Shown: in pieces, positions 31,963 through 40,597 of the stretch
Layout of the letters: the number at the start of each line of letters is the position of its first letter
How positions within the stretch are numbered: position 1 is the stretch's first letter
DNA from: Exiguobacterium acetylicum
GTDB lineage: Bacteria; Bacillota; Bacilli; Exiguobacteriales; Exiguobacteriaceae
NCBI RefSeq assembly: GCF_019890935.1
Contig: NZ_CP082333.1
Span: 1,576,001-1,640,000 of the forward strand
Direction of reading: 5' to 3'
Length of the DNA stretch: 64,000 nucleotides
Position numbers and translations under genes: made by a program
The notes under the pieces: generated by a model
Told to the model about the DNA's origin: nothing
Databases searched by the model: none
The model's input: only the letters and a program-made list of their open reading frames with translations

Positions 31963-33255
31963 ATGAAATGGTTCGCGAAATCAGCATCACCGTCCTTCGA
32001 TGCGCGCATCGAAGGCGAACGCGCTCATGTCGTGTTGAATGTTCCGACATCCTTACATGAACAATTACGTTTAATCGGTCTAGAAGCAGTCGATTTACAA
32101 ATTGTCCGGGTCATCCGCGAAGATGTATCCCGTTGGATGCCGAGCATGGTCGACGCGTTCTACGAGGAGCTGGTTCGTGTTCCATCTCTCCGACATTTGA
32201 TTGAACAGCATTCGACGCTCGAACGATTGAAAGGCACTCTCGCTCGGCACATCCTACAAATGTTCGATGGTCAGGTGACGATGGACTACATCGAAGCCCG
32301 GCGTCGGATTGCTGAACGGCATGTTCAAATCGGGTTGCATAATAAATGGTATATCGCTGCCTTCCAGAAAGTCTGGAACGTCCTCAGTGAACAGATTGAT
32401 AGCAGTGACTGGCCGGAAGTCGAACGTGTCCGGATCATGCGGGCAGCGGGGAAACTCTTCAACCTCGAACAACAGATCGTCATGACGATGTATGAGGATC
32501 AAGTCGATGAGGAGCGTCAAGCGATCGCGACAGCCAAACGGCACGTCGGAGATGGCGTTCAAAAATCAACGGAAGAACTTGCCGCGATGAGTGAGGAGTC
32601 GTCAGCGAACTTCCAAGAAATCGAACGGCACGCGAAACACGTCTCGACGACGACAGACGCGATTTCGATTCAGTTGACAGAAGCGGTCGGTGAAGCAGAA
32701 GCCGGTGTTGTGCTTGTCGAAGAGGAGACACGACGCTTCCAGGAGGTTGTCGCAGATTTATCACGAACGACCGAACAAGTCGCTGAACTGTCTCGTCTGT
32801 CGCAGGAAATCGAGCGAATCGCCGGGATGGTGACGACGATTTCTGATCAGACGAACCTTCTTAGTTTGAACGCCTCGATCGAAGCGGCACGTGCCGGGGA
32901 GATGGGGCGCGGGTTTACCGTCGTTGCGCAAGAAATTCGGAAACTCGCTGAAGAGAGTAAACAGTCGGCAGCCGAGACGTCGCGGATCGCCCAAGAAATC
33001 ACGCAAAAGATGCTCGTCGTCTCAGAGCGGATGGGAACGACGGAGACGGCGGTTGTCCGAACGACGACGGAGATGCAACAAGTCGTCCGTGCCTTCTCAC
33101 GGATTTCGGAACAGACGGATGCGGTCTCGCGGCAAATTCATGAACTATCGACCGATACGAAGGATGTCGCCGGAACGATCGAAGGCATGCGTAAGATTGC
33201 AGAAGCGATTGCTGAGACGGCGGATGACTTACAAGAAGTCGCAGCAACCCTATAA
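31963..33255 (+). CDS. hemAT: HemAT-like globin-coupled aerotaxis receptor
   Basis: 430 residues. The N-terminal ~170 residues form a sensor globin with proximal haem ligand H120 ([13 protein letters not shown]) and distal Y67 ([10 protein letters not shown]), equivalent to H123 and Y70 of Bacillus subtilis HemAT with a constant shift of three. The C-terminal half is a chemotaxis signalling domain ([20 protein letters not shown]). No membrane segment, so it is cytoplasmic. It should bind O2 and steer aerotaxis through CheA. ATG 31963 follows GGGAGAG. Divergent from the c-di-GMP enzyme gene; each has its own sigma-D-like promoter. Confidence 0.92.
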   Translation: MKWFAKSASPSFDARIEGERAHVVLNVPTSLHEQLRLIGLEAVDLQIVRVIREDVSRWMPSMVDAFYEELVRVPSLRHLIEQHSTLERLKGTLARHILQMFDGQVTMDYIEARRRIAERHVQIGLHNKWYIAAFQKVWNVLSEQIDSSDWPEVERVRIMRAAGKLFNLEQQIVMTMYEDQVDEERQAIATAKRHVGDGVQKSTEELAAMSEESSANFQEIERHAKHVSTTTDAISIQLTEAVGEAEAGVVLVEEETRRFQEVVADLSRTTEQVAELSRLSQEIERIAGMVTTISDQTNLLSLNASIEAARAGEMGRGFTVVAQEIRKLAEESKQSAAETSRIAQEITQKMLVVSERMGTTETAVVRTTTEMQQVVRAFSRISEQTDAVSRQIHELSTDTKDVAGTIEGMRKIAEAIAETADDLQEVAATL

Positions 33256-33258
33256 GTT

Positions 33259-33293
33259 ATTCCTCCTTTCTACGGGAAAGGAGGAATTTTTTG
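33259..33293 (+). terminator. Terminator after hemAT
   Basis: TCCTCCTTTC (33261-33270), 5-base loop, GAAAGGAGGA (33276-33285), then ATTTTTTG. Confidence 0.85.
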
Positions 33294-33333
33294 TCGCTTT
33301 ATGGAAAAATGAAAGTGGAGGTGTGAATGGTTT

Positions 33334-34029
33334 ATGGTTCAGAGTCTACTACTGATTGTTTTATGTTTTTTCGCATTGATTGGATATTATTTGATGACAG
33401 GTGAACTCGCTCCACGTGAGTTGTACGGATTACTCGGTGTAGCAGGCGTCGCTTTCGTGATTGGTGGAGTCGAATGGTGGCAAATCCGGCGTGATTTACG
33501 CTATCGCGGACTAGATGAAGGAGTGTCCGTTCGCTTAGCGGACCGGGCGAGCCGAAAGACGAATACGGTCTTTCTCGCGCATGAACGATGGCTAACGTTC
33601 TCACGACGTTACGCCACATGGTGGCAGGCAATCCTTGCGCGCTTCGAAAAGTTCGAATCATTTTTTCTCGACGTGACGTTCGAAGGAGACGGGGAACAAT
33701 TACAAATTAAAGAGACGAAGACGGAGTGGCTCCGTAATACGACACATTTTGTGATTCGCAAAGACGGACGCGATATCGGAACGATTCGCACCGATGCGGC
33801 ACTGCGTCAACAACTGCAGCTGCAAGAGGTCTTACTCGTCTCGTATGCCGATCAGGAGTATCAGATTCGGTCCTCGACGCTTACGCGAAAAATCGGCGTT
33901 TATCAAAACGGCGATTGCATCGCAACAGGGTCACGGCATGGGGCGCAACTCGTCTTTGACTGTGACACGAATGAACGTCTCTTAGCCGTCGCCAGTATGA
34001 TCGTTTTTCGACTTGTTTATTCGAAGTGA
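33334..34029 (+). CDS. Membrane-anchored protein, possibly tubby C-terminal-like
   Basis: 231 residues. Two N-terminal TM segments (SLLLIVLCFFALIGYYL; LYGLLGVAGVAFVIGGV), a basic linker, then a beta-rich C-terminal part (DVTFEGDGEQLQIKETKTEW; HFVIRKDGRDIGTIRTDA; RKIGVYQNGDCIATGSRHG). The strand pattern recalls tubby/scramblase-like domains of Bacillales, but this is a weak assignment. RBS GGAGGTGTG precedes the ATG. Confidence 0.45.
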   Translation: MVQSLLLIVLCFFALIGYYLMTGELAPRELYGLLGVAGVAFVIGGVEWWQIRRDLRYRGLDEGVSVRLADRASRKTNTVFLAHERWLTFSRRYATWWQAILARFEKFESFFLDVTFEGDGEQLQIKETKTEWLRNTTHFVIRKDGRDIGTIRTDAALRQQLQLQEVLLVSYADQEYQIRSSTLTRKIGVYQNGDCIATGSRHGAQLVFDCDTNERLLAVASMIVFRLVYSK

Positions 34030-34125
34030 TTTTATTTCACTGACCGTATAAATAATTTTATTGTTTACAAACCAAAAATCACTAAGACAGGTCATTTGCC
34101 TATTAGATTCTATGGCTACATACAA

Positions 34126-34165
34126 AAAGCGCGCTGATTCTCTTTTGTAGAGATCCAGCGCGTCT
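34126..34165 (-). terminator. Terminator of the kinase-like gene
   Basis: On the minus strand GACGCGCTGGATCT and GAGAATCAGCGCGC form an interrupted stem running into TTTTTG. Confidence 0.7.
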
Positions 34166-34170
34166 TTTCG

Positions 34171-34791
34171 TTAACCGGTCTTTCGGATCGATTCGAATAA
34201 TCGTCCCTTATAGACGTCGGCAATCGTATTAAGGAACGTCTCGCTCAACTTTTTCGGGAAGAACGGTTTTGCATATACATAATGATACGCCTTCTTCAAA
34301 TCATCCCATTGTGTACACGGTTCCGTTTGACGGAACCGAGCGACGTCGATGATCCGTGTTCCGTTAGCGGTCAAAAGAATATTGCGTAAATGGATGTCTG
34401 ACGGGTTCAGACCGACGGATCGTGCTTGTGCTAAAGCCGTATCGACTGTCGTTAAGACGGATTCCGGGATGAACGTCCCGCTGACGAGACATTCGAATAA
34501 CGTTTGACCTTCAATGTATTCGAGCACGATATAATCGGCACCATATTCATAGACTTGCGCGTACGTCGGAAAATCAGTCAGCTGTGCGTAGATGCTCCCT
34601 TCGAGATCTGCAAGCGTTCGAAACGACGGGTAAAATTTCTTGATGACGCGATCCGTGCCGCGGATGCGAAAGACGAACGCACTTCGTCCTGTCCCGATTA
34701 AGTCAAGTTCACTTGGAAGATGCTCGATCGTACAAACGAAGCCTGTTTCTTTCAATTGGATCAATTGCGCTAACTCAGCGTCAGTTTTCAA
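34171..34791 (-). CDS. Small protein kinase-like fold (YrzF-like)
   Basis: 206 residues of a reduced protein kinase fold. The Gly-rich loop is LIGTGRSAFVFRIRG, the ATP Lys is in DRVIKKFYPS and the hinge is VLEYIEGQTLFECL. The catalytic segment SDIHLRNILLTANG has Asp and Asn, but the DFG position reads IIDVARF, keeping the metal Asp and changing Phe-Gly to Val-Ala. Similar to Bacillus YrzF/YbdM, putative Ser/Thr kinases. The start is taken as TTG 34791, about 10 bases after AAAGGAAG; the longer frame has no site. Divergent from the carboxypeptidase operon. Confidence 0.72.
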   Translation of the reverse strand: MKTDAELAQLIQLKETGFVCTIEHLPSELDLIGTGRSAFVFRIRGTDRVIKKFYPSFRTLADLEGSIYAQLTDFPTYAQVYEYGADYIVLEYIEGQTLFECLVSGTFIPESVLTTVDTALAQARSVGLNPSDIHLRNILLTANGTRIIDVARFRQTEPCTQWDDLKKAYHYVYAKPFFPKKLSETFLNTIADVYKGRLFESIRKTG

Positions 34792-34945
34792 TGGTGTCAC
34801 TTCCTTTCCTCCTTCATTTCTTATACCCATTATACGCTCATCTGACAGGAAAAGTTTCAAAAATCGCTTGTGTGTGAAAGTTTTGAACATTATGTGATAT
34901 GCTAAAAATGCTACACTGTTACATACTTTAAGGGGGTTTTTAATC

Positions 34946-36424
34946 ATGTCAACGACACAACAATGGCGCGACCATTTCGATGGTCTTCGCGCATACGAAG
35001 AAGCCGTCGCATTACTTTACTGGGATATGCGGACATACATGCCGGATCAAGGCGCAGCTAACCGTTCCGCGTCGATCGGATTCCTCTCGACGGAGAGCTT
35101 CCGTCGTCGGACGGGCGAAACATATCAACAATTACTAGCAGCAATGGAGCAAGAGACGCTGACGGGCATCGAAGCGATCTCGTTCGCAAAAGCAAAAGAA
35201 GCATTCGATCGCGACTCGAAGATTCCAGAAGCCGAGTATCAAACGTTCATCACGTTGATCTCTGAAGCAGAGAGCGTCTGGGAAAAAGCGAAGGACGCAA
35301 ACGATTGGTCGATGTTCGAACCATACCTCGAGAAAATCGTCGCGATGGAGCGCCAGTTCGTCGAGTACTGGGGCTATGACGCGCATCCATATGACGCACT
35401 ACTCCATGATTATGAACCGGGGATGACGGTCGCGACACTTGATCCGTTGTTCGCAGAACTCCGCCAAGCGATCATCGGTCTGCTCGGTCAACTCGAAGGA
35501 AAAGACTTCCCGACGCTTGATTGGTCAGCGGACCGCGAGACACAGATCGCCTTGAACCAAGAATGGCTCCGCGATATCGGGTATGACTTCACGTCTGGTC
35601 GTTTAGATGAGACGGTCCATCCGTTCCAGACGACGATCAACCGGAAGGACGCACGCATCACGACGAAATACGATGAGAACGACTACCGAAACTCTGTCTT
35701 CGGCACGATGCATGAAGCCGGACACGCGACGTATGAGCAAGGCATCGAACCGGAACTCGATTCACTCGGTCTCGGTGACGGCGCTTCGATGGGGATTCAC
35801 GAATCACAATCGTTGTTCTTTGAGAACTTCATCGGACGTAACCAAGGTTTCCTCGAAGCACGCTATCATGGCTTACAACAAGCGATCCCATCACTGGCTG
35901 ACGTTCCGTTCGAACGATTCTATGCCGCGGTCAATGAAGTCAAACCGTCACTGATTCGGATCGAAGCCGATGAATTGACGTATGCGCTTCATATCATCAT
36001 CCGCTATGAGCTCGAAAAACGCTTGATGACGAAAGAGCTCGAAGTCAAGGATCTCCCGCAAGAATGGAACCGTCTCTATAAAGAGTATCTCGGTGTGGAT
36101 GTGCCGAGTGACGCAAAAGGCGTCTTACAGGACGTCCATTGGTCAGGTGGCTCGTTCGGTTACTTCCCAAGTTACGCGCTCGGTCTCGTCTATGCGGCAC
36201 AGCTAAACGAAGCGCTTCGTCGTGACGTCGACAACGTCGATGGTCTGATCGCAGCGGGAACACTTGCCCCAATCAAAGGCTGGCTGAAAGAAAATATCCA
36301 CCGTCACGGGAAATCGAAGACACCGGCTGAACTGATCGAAGCAGCAACGGGGCAATCGATCTCGGTTGCACCACTCGTCAACTACTTGACGAAGAAATAC
36401 ACGCGTGTCGTCGAGGCACTCTGA
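34946..36424 (+). CDS. M32-family carboxypeptidase
   Basis: A 492-residue zinc metallocarboxypeptidase resembling Bacillus YpwA and thermostable carboxypeptidase 1. The HEXXH zinc motif is GTMHEAGHATYEQG, the third ligand and family block is GIHESQSLFFENFIGR, and RIEADELTYALHIIIRYELE follows. It removes C-terminal residues from peptides in the cytoplasm. RBS AAGGGGG precedes the ATG. First gene of a compact four-gene unit (34946-38177): its stop overlaps the GDPD start. Confidence 0.93.
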   Translation: MSTTQQWRDHFDGLRAYEEAVALLYWDMRTYMPDQGAANRSASIGFLSTESFRRRTGETYQQLLAAMEQETLTGIEAISFAKAKEAFDRDSKIPEAEYQTFITLISEAESVWEKAKDANDWSMFEPYLEKIVAMERQFVEYWGYDAHPYDALLHDYEPGMTVATLDPLFAELRQAIIGLLGQLEGKDFPTLDWSADRETQIALNQEWLRDIGYDFTSGRLDETVHPFQTTINRKDARITTKYDENDYRNSVFGTMHEAGHATYEQGIEPELDSLGLGDGASMGIHESQSLFFENFIGRNQGFLEARYHGLQQAIPSLADVPFERFYAAVNEVKPSLIRIEADELTYALHIIIRYELEKRLMTKELEVKDLPQEWNRLYKEYLGVDVPSDAKGVLQDVHWSGGSFGYFPSYALGLVYAAQLNEALRRDVDNVDGLIAAGTLAPIKGWLKENIHRHGKSKTPAELIEAATGQSISVAPLVNYLTKKYTRVVEAL

Positions 36425-37146
36425 TGTTGTGGTTCGCACACCGCGGTGTCAGTGACCGTTTTCCGGAGAATACGCTTGAAGCCATCGCTGCTGCGATCGA
36501 AGACGACGTCGATGGGGTCGAATTCGATGTCCATTTCTCAAAGGACGGCGTCGGTGTCATCATTCACGATGAGACCGTCAACCGGACGACGAACGGGAAG
36601 GGGCGCGTCATCGACATGACGGTTGCCGAATTGCAGGCGCTGGATGCTGGAGCACGATTCAAAGGGGAACCGATCAAGACGAAGATTCCGACGCTTGACG
36701 AAGTCCTCGCAATCCTCGCACCAGCGACGCTCCGGCTCAACATCGAGCTGAAGACGGATACGATTCGCTATGACGGGATTGAGGCGTATGTCCTGGAACG
36801 TTGCGCTGCACACGGCATCGCGACTGACCGGCTGTTATTCAGTTCGTTCAACCATTATTCGGTTGCCTTGATCCGGAAGCTCGACCCAAGCGTCGAGACG
36901 GCGATTCTCTATCCGTATCCGATCTATCATCCGGAAGAACAAGCCCTCCGAATTGGGGCGACCGGTATCCATCCCGATTATCGACGGGTGACGGAAGCGG
37001 ACGTCGCGTTCGCTCACGCGCAAGATGTCACGGTCCGGGTTTACACTCCGAAGACAGTCGAGGATGTCCGGCAGATGCAGCGGATCGGCGTCGACGCCGT
37101 CATCGTTAATGATCCAAAAGGGATGCGCGATACACTCGAAGGATGA
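36424..37146 (+). CDS. Glycerophosphodiester phosphodiesterase
   Basis: A 240-residue TIM-barrel GDPD without signal peptide. The active site is FAHRGVSDRFPENTLEAIAA, the metal Glu-x-Asp is GVEFDVHFSKDGVGVIIHDE, and LNIELKTDTIRYD follows. It splits glycerophosphodiesters into glycerol-3-phosphate and an alcohol. The start codon overlaps the carboxypeptidase stop. Confidence 0.92.
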   Translation: MLWFAHRGVSDRFPENTLEAIAAAIEDDVDGVEFDVHFSKDGVGVIIHDETVNRTTNGKGRVIDMTVAELQALDAGARFKGEPIKTKIPTLDEVLAILAPATLRLNIELKTDTIRYDGIEAYVLERCAAHGIATDRLLFSSFNHYSVALIRKLDPSVETAILYPYPIYHPEEQALRIGATGIHPDYRRVTEADVAFAHAQDVTVRVYTPKTVEDVRQMQRIGVDAVIVNDPKGMRDTLEG

Positions 37147-37159
37147 GGAGGAGGAAGGG

Positions 37160-37630
37160 ATGCGCAAGGAATACGTATTCGTCATCAGTTTGTCGCTCGT
37201 CGCTTTATTCGTCGGACTTCAGCTTGGCTTTGCCCGCTTGCCGGAACCAAAACCGAAGCAAGTGACGACGACACCGATGCGCCCTGCCGATTATCAGGCA
37301 GGACTTGCGTCAGCGAAACGGGAACTGAAGCAGATTCAGCGCTTCACCTTGAAAAGCACCCTTCCTGCGGATGGAACGACGGTGACCTGGATTTATGAGA
37401 CCCCATCCGATGAACGAATTGCGGTCGATTGGTATTACGTCGAGAGTTATCCGGAAGAACAAGTCCAGATGACACGAAACGAGACATCCCGGATCATCTC
37501 GTACGAACGCTATTTAATCGTCATCCGACCGATTTACGGAACGGTCGTCGATAGTGAACTGGAACAGTTCGCTCTTCGCTTTACAGGTTACTTCACGACA
37601 CAACAACAGGGGGAAAACGATGTCAGGTAA
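37160..37630 (+). CDS. Membrane-anchored protein of unknown function
   Basis: 156 residues with a single N-terminal TM or uncleaved signal (VFVISLSLVALFVGLQLGFA) and an extracytoplasmic domain rich in Tyr and beta strands (TTVTWIYETPSDERIAVDWY; YERYLIVIRPIYG). No family recognised. ATG 37160 follows GAGGAGGAAGG. Its 3' end overlaps the guanylate kinase-like gene by 11 bp. Confidence 0.6.
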   Translation: MRKEYVFVISLSLVALFVGLQLGFARLPEPKPKQVTTTPMRPADYQAGLASAKRELKQIQRFTLKSTLPADGTTVTWIYETPSDERIAVDWYYVESYPEEQVQMTRNETSRIISYERYLIVIRPIYGTVVDSELEQFALRFTGYFTTQQQGENDVR

Positions 37631-38177
37631 AATCATTCTCTTGATTGGTGGATCGGGCAGCGGAAAGTCCTCCCTGATCAAACGTCTGCGGACGGAATAC
37701 GCGCACGTCCGGTTCATCCCGTCGGTCACGACCCGACCGAAACGACCGACGGAGATTGATGGAGCAAGCTATCATTTCGTCGACGTCAAGACGTTCCAAC
37801 AATTGATCCAAGACGACGGCTTCATCGAATACGCCCACGTCCACCGAGCGTGGTACGGGACACCGCGTCAAGCGTATGTCGATGTCCTCGAACAGGATCA
37901 AATCGTCATCAAGGACATTGATCCGAAAGGGGCGGCGAACTTCAAGCGTTTGTTTGGCGACCAAGTGATCACGATTTTCGTCTCGGTTCCACCCGACTTG
38001 ATGAAGGAACGACTGTTGATGCGCGGGGATACACCGGAGTTTGAAGCGCGACTCGTCGATTACGAGGAAGCGTGGAAAGACCGCGATCATTATGATTATA
38101 TGATTGAAAACATCGATTTTGAGACAGCGTATGCCGATCTGCTTGAGATCATTGCTGGCTACATTCCACAGGCATGA
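37620..38177 (+). CDS. Guanylate kinase-like protein
   Basis: A 185-residue P-loop protein. The Walker A is LIGGSGSGKSSLIKRL. The GMP-binding region is SVTTRPKRPTEIDGASYHFV with FIEYAHVHRAWYGTPRQAY, and the lid is KERLLMRGDTPEFEARLVDY. It keeps the guanylate kinase plan but with a shorter, diverged lid, so it may be a paralogue rather than the essential Gmk. RBS GGGGGAAAACG precedes the ATG, within the end of the previous gene. Confidence 0.8.
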   Translation: MSGKIILLIGGSGSGKSSLIKRLRTEYAHVRFIPSVTTRPKRPTEIDGASYHFVDVKTFQQLIQDDGFIEYAHVHRAWYGTPRQAYVDVLEQDQIVIKDIDPKGAANFKRLFGDQVITIFVSVPPDLMKERLLMRGDTPEFEARLVDYEEAWKDRDHYDYMIENIDFETAYADLLEIIAGYIPQA

Positions 38178-38179
38178 CG

Positions 38180-38209
38180 AAGAGGACGCAAGATGCGTCC
38201 TCTTTTTGA
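38180..38209 (+). terminator. Terminator of the carboxypeptidase operon
   Basis: AAGAGGACGC (38180-38189), 5-base loop, GCGTCCTCTT (38195-38204), then TTT. Confidence 0.85.
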
Positions 38210-38227
38210 TGTCAGAAAGGAGTCTTC

Positions 38228-39115
38228 ATGCTACCTTTGCATCCCTTACTCACGCACGTTGAGAGCGAAAGAAAGTTATCTGGTCGATCGCGCCAAGCCG
38301 TCTGGTCCGTCAAGACGACAACAGCGCACTACATCGTCAAGGTCGTGACGGATCCGTCTAGTCGTCAATTTGAACGAGAAGCCGCTTTAGCGATTCCAAA
38401 ACAAGCGGGATTGTCTCATGCCTTACCGCTAGCGACCGGCCGGACCTCAACGACTGCTTACGGCATCTATCCGTACCTACCCGGACAAACCGTTCGAAGC
38501 GTACTCGAGGAGTCACCGGAATTAGCACCCCGACTCGGTCAGGAGACAGGGCGAGCGTTGAGACGCATTCATGACGTCACCGCACCGAGCGAAATGACGT
38601 CTTGGAGCGAACGTTGCCAGGCGAAACATGACCGCTACCGCGCAGCGATTGATGGGTTGCTTGAGCCAACATGGATTGAGCGTCTTGATCGATTCATTAG
38701 CGAGCGGATTCCGTTACTTCAGACACGTCCCAACCGGTTGCAACATGATGACGTTCATCTCGATAATCTCCTTGTCGAGGATGGGCATCTTTCCGCCTTC
38801 CTTGATTACGGGAACCATGATTATGGCGATCCGTGGCATGACTTCGTCAAATGTGGTCTGTTTCAGGTCGAGACGAGTCCGCTATTTGCTCGTCACATGA
38901 TTGAAGGGTATTTCGAGAACGAAGTACCGTCCGACTTTTGGCGAATGTATAGTCTTTACATGGCGATGGTCGTCTTTTCAGCACTCGTCTGGGCGAAGTG
39001 GTTCGATGTAGACGGAATGCAAGCAATGCAACGACGCGTTCAGCGAATCATGCAGGATCATGCTGGCTTTCAGCGGGACATCCCGCTTTGGTATGAAGGG
39101 CAAATTCATGATTAA
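38228..39115 (+). CDS. APH-family phosphotransferase
   Basis: A 295-residue aminoglycoside phosphotransferase/choline kinase-like protein. The ATP Lys is in HYIVKVVTDP, the catalytic loop is LQHDDVHLDNLLVEDG (His-x-Asp...Asn) and the metal Asp is in FLDYGNHDYGDPWHDF. The family phosphorylates small hydroxylated molecules such as antibiotics, sugars or homoserine; the substrate is not predictable. It stands alone between two terminators; RBS AAAGGAG. Confidence 0.83.
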   Translation: MLPLHPLLTHVESERKLSGRSRQAVWSVKTTTAHYIVKVVTDPSSRQFEREAALAIPKQAGLSHALPLATGRTSTTAYGIYPYLPGQTVRSVLEESPELAPRLGQETGRALRRIHDVTAPSEMTSWSERCQAKHDRYRAAIDGLLEPTWIERLDRFISERIPLLQTRPNRLQHDDVHLDNLLVEDGHLSAFLDYGNHDYGDPWHDFVKCGLFQVETSPLFARHMIEGYFENEVPSDFWRMYSLYMAMVVFSALVWAKWFDVDGMQAMQRRVQRIMQDHAGFQRDIPLWYEGQIHD

Positions 39116-39166
39116 AAAACAACGGGTTCGTTTCTTTTTAAGAAGAGACGAACCCGTTGTTTTTAT
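39116..39166 (+). terminator. Terminator after the APH-like gene
   Basis: A 20-bp stem: ACAACGGGTTCGT / TCTT on the left with AAGA / ACGAACCCGTTGT on the right, followed by TTTTT. Confidence 0.88.
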
Positions 39167-39193
39167 CGGTGAATCTTAAGATGAAATTAGAGA

Positions 39194-39439
39194 TTACCAC
39201 TCGAAGCCTTCTTCACTATACTTGCCGTTCGAATTGAAGAATCGTTCTTCTGTTTTACCGTTTACCGTACTCGTATAAATGACGTAGACGTCGAGATGAT
39301 CATTCTGATCCGCCATCTTTTTAGCAGCTTTCTTAGCATCGGCTTCATTCGTATAGGTCTCTGACTTGCTTGCCTTGCCGTGTTTTTCTTGTCCTTGTTC
39401 TTCGTAACCTTCTACTGTCCATACTTTTTTTGATGACAT
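39194..39439 (-). CDS. Small charged protein, unknown
   Basis: 81 residues, rich in Lys, Glu and Ala (KHGKASKSETYTNEADAKKA) with a C-terminal beta part (LDVYVIYTSTVNGKTEERFF). No family recognised; cytoplasmic. ATG 39439 follows AAGGAAG, and a sigma-A-like promoter (TTGACG 39514-39509, 18 nt, CATAAT 39490-39485 on the minus strand) precedes it, so the longer frame is rejected. Confidence 0.65.
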   Translation of the reverse strand: MSSKKVWTVEGYEEQGQEKHGKASKSETYTNEADAKKAAKKMADQNDHLDVYVIYTSTVNGKTEERFFNSNGKYSEEGFEW

Positions 39440-39524
39440 CCTTAACTTCCTTTCCTGCCAAAAGCGAGTCCGCTTGGCTGTTACATTATGCTGTGCAAAA
39501 CGAGCACTCGTCAACCGTTGCCGT

Positions 39525-40010
39525 TCATTCTTTGACGATCTCGTCCAAATGATCGGCATAATAACGGATTGCCCGGTCAAAAGTCTGGATCGAGGCGTCC
39601 GACGACGTCGTAGCAAGACTCTTCAGCAACCGACCGACTGCCTGATCGGCTTGACCGAGATTGTACTCCGTCATCGCGAGGAAGGCTTGCAGGGCATGGG
39701 CGTCCGGAAACTCACGGAGCGCACGATGAAACACGTCTGATGCTGCCTCGAACTGACCGATGACACGGTACGTACTGCCGAGTCCGATATATGCCTGTAA
39801 GCGGTCCTCACCTGCAAGACCGAGCGCTAGGGCTTGTTCGTAATAGGGAACAGCAGCCTGCTCCTCACCGAGACTATCATGACACCACGCCATCTGATAG
39901 AGAACGGTCGGGTCGTTAGGTGCCGTCTCGACATACTGATGAACGACAGCCTTCGCTGCTTCATATTGCCCCGTCTGTCGTAACTGTTGCACCGATTCGA
40001 AATCAAACAT
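39525..40010 (-). CDS. Tetratricopeptide-repeat protein
   Basis: 161 residues forming about four TPR-like helix pairs: TGQYEAAKAVVHQYVETAPN, TVLYQMAWCHDSLGEEQAAV, LQAYIGLGSTYRVIGQFEAA and LQAFLAMTEYNLGQADQAVG. It is a protein-interaction scaffold in the cytoplasm; the partner is unknown. RBS AGGAGGAAAC precedes the ATG. Confidence 0.83.
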   Translation of the reverse strand: MFDFESVQQLRQTGQYEAAKAVVHQYVETAPNDPTVLYQMAWCHDSLGEEQAAVPYYEQALALGLAGEDRLQAYIGLGSTYRVIGQFEAASDVFHRALREFPDAHALQAFLAMTEYNLGQADQAVGRLLKSLATTSSDASIQTFDRAIRYYADHLDEIVKE

Positions 40011-40034
40011 CGTGTTTCCTCCTCCTGAATAAAT

Positions 40035-40069
40035 TAAAAAACGGACCCGGTCGTCCTGACCGGATCCGT
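40035..40069 (-). terminator. Terminator of the MarR gene
   Basis: ACGGACCCGGTC (40041-40052) and GACCGGATCCGT (40058-40069) pair with one mismatch; the minus strand continues TTTTTTAA. Confidence 0.85.
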
Positions 40070-40082
40070 TCGATTGAACAGA

Positions 40083-40526
40083 TTAGATTGTTTTTTCAAG
40101 CTTCGTCAAGAGCGTCCGGAACAGTTCGAGTTCCTGATCCGAGAAGTCCTCGAAGACGTCTGCGAGGTAATCCATCTTCATCGATTCGAGTTTTTCATAG
40201 AGCTCGATGCCTTTTGGAGTGGCGCGGAGTTCGACGACACGACGATCGAGTTCGCTTCGCTCACGCGAGATCAACTCTTTTTTCGTCAATTCGTCTGCTA
40301 ATGCCGTGATCATGCTCGCTGAGAATTGGAACTCCTGCGAGAGGGCAGAGGCGATTTGCGGACTGTTCGCACAAAGGGACTTCAAGATGAAGAACTCATT
40401 GCGTGTCAAGTACGTCGTGAACATGCTACGCACGTCCTTCTTGATCGCGCGGTAGTTCATCCGTAATCCTTTTTCTGTATCAACGATCAACTGATCGCGT
40501 TGTGCTACTTCTAGTGTAGTTGCCAT
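40083..40526 (-). CDS. MarR-family transcriptional regulator
   Basis: A 147-residue winged-helix regulator: NEFFILKSLCANSPQIASAL, the recognition helix region SASMITALADELTKKELISR and the wing RSELDRRVVELRATPKGIEL. Regulated genes are unknown; it follows the RelA/SpoT-type gene on the same strand after 71 bp, but the AT-rich gap may hold its own promoter. Confidence 0.85.
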   Translation of the reverse strand: MATTLEVAQRDQLIVDTEKGLRMNYRAIKKDVRSMFTTYLTRNEFFILKSLCANSPQIASALSQEFQFSASMITALADELTKKELISRERSELDRRVVELRATPKGIELYEKLESMKMDYLADVFEDFSDQELELFRTLLTKLEKTI

Positions 40527-40597
40527 GTATCGTTCACTCTTTCTATACCGTAGTTTCTTTCACTCGTGATTTAGTATAGTGAAAAATTTTAGTTTAA

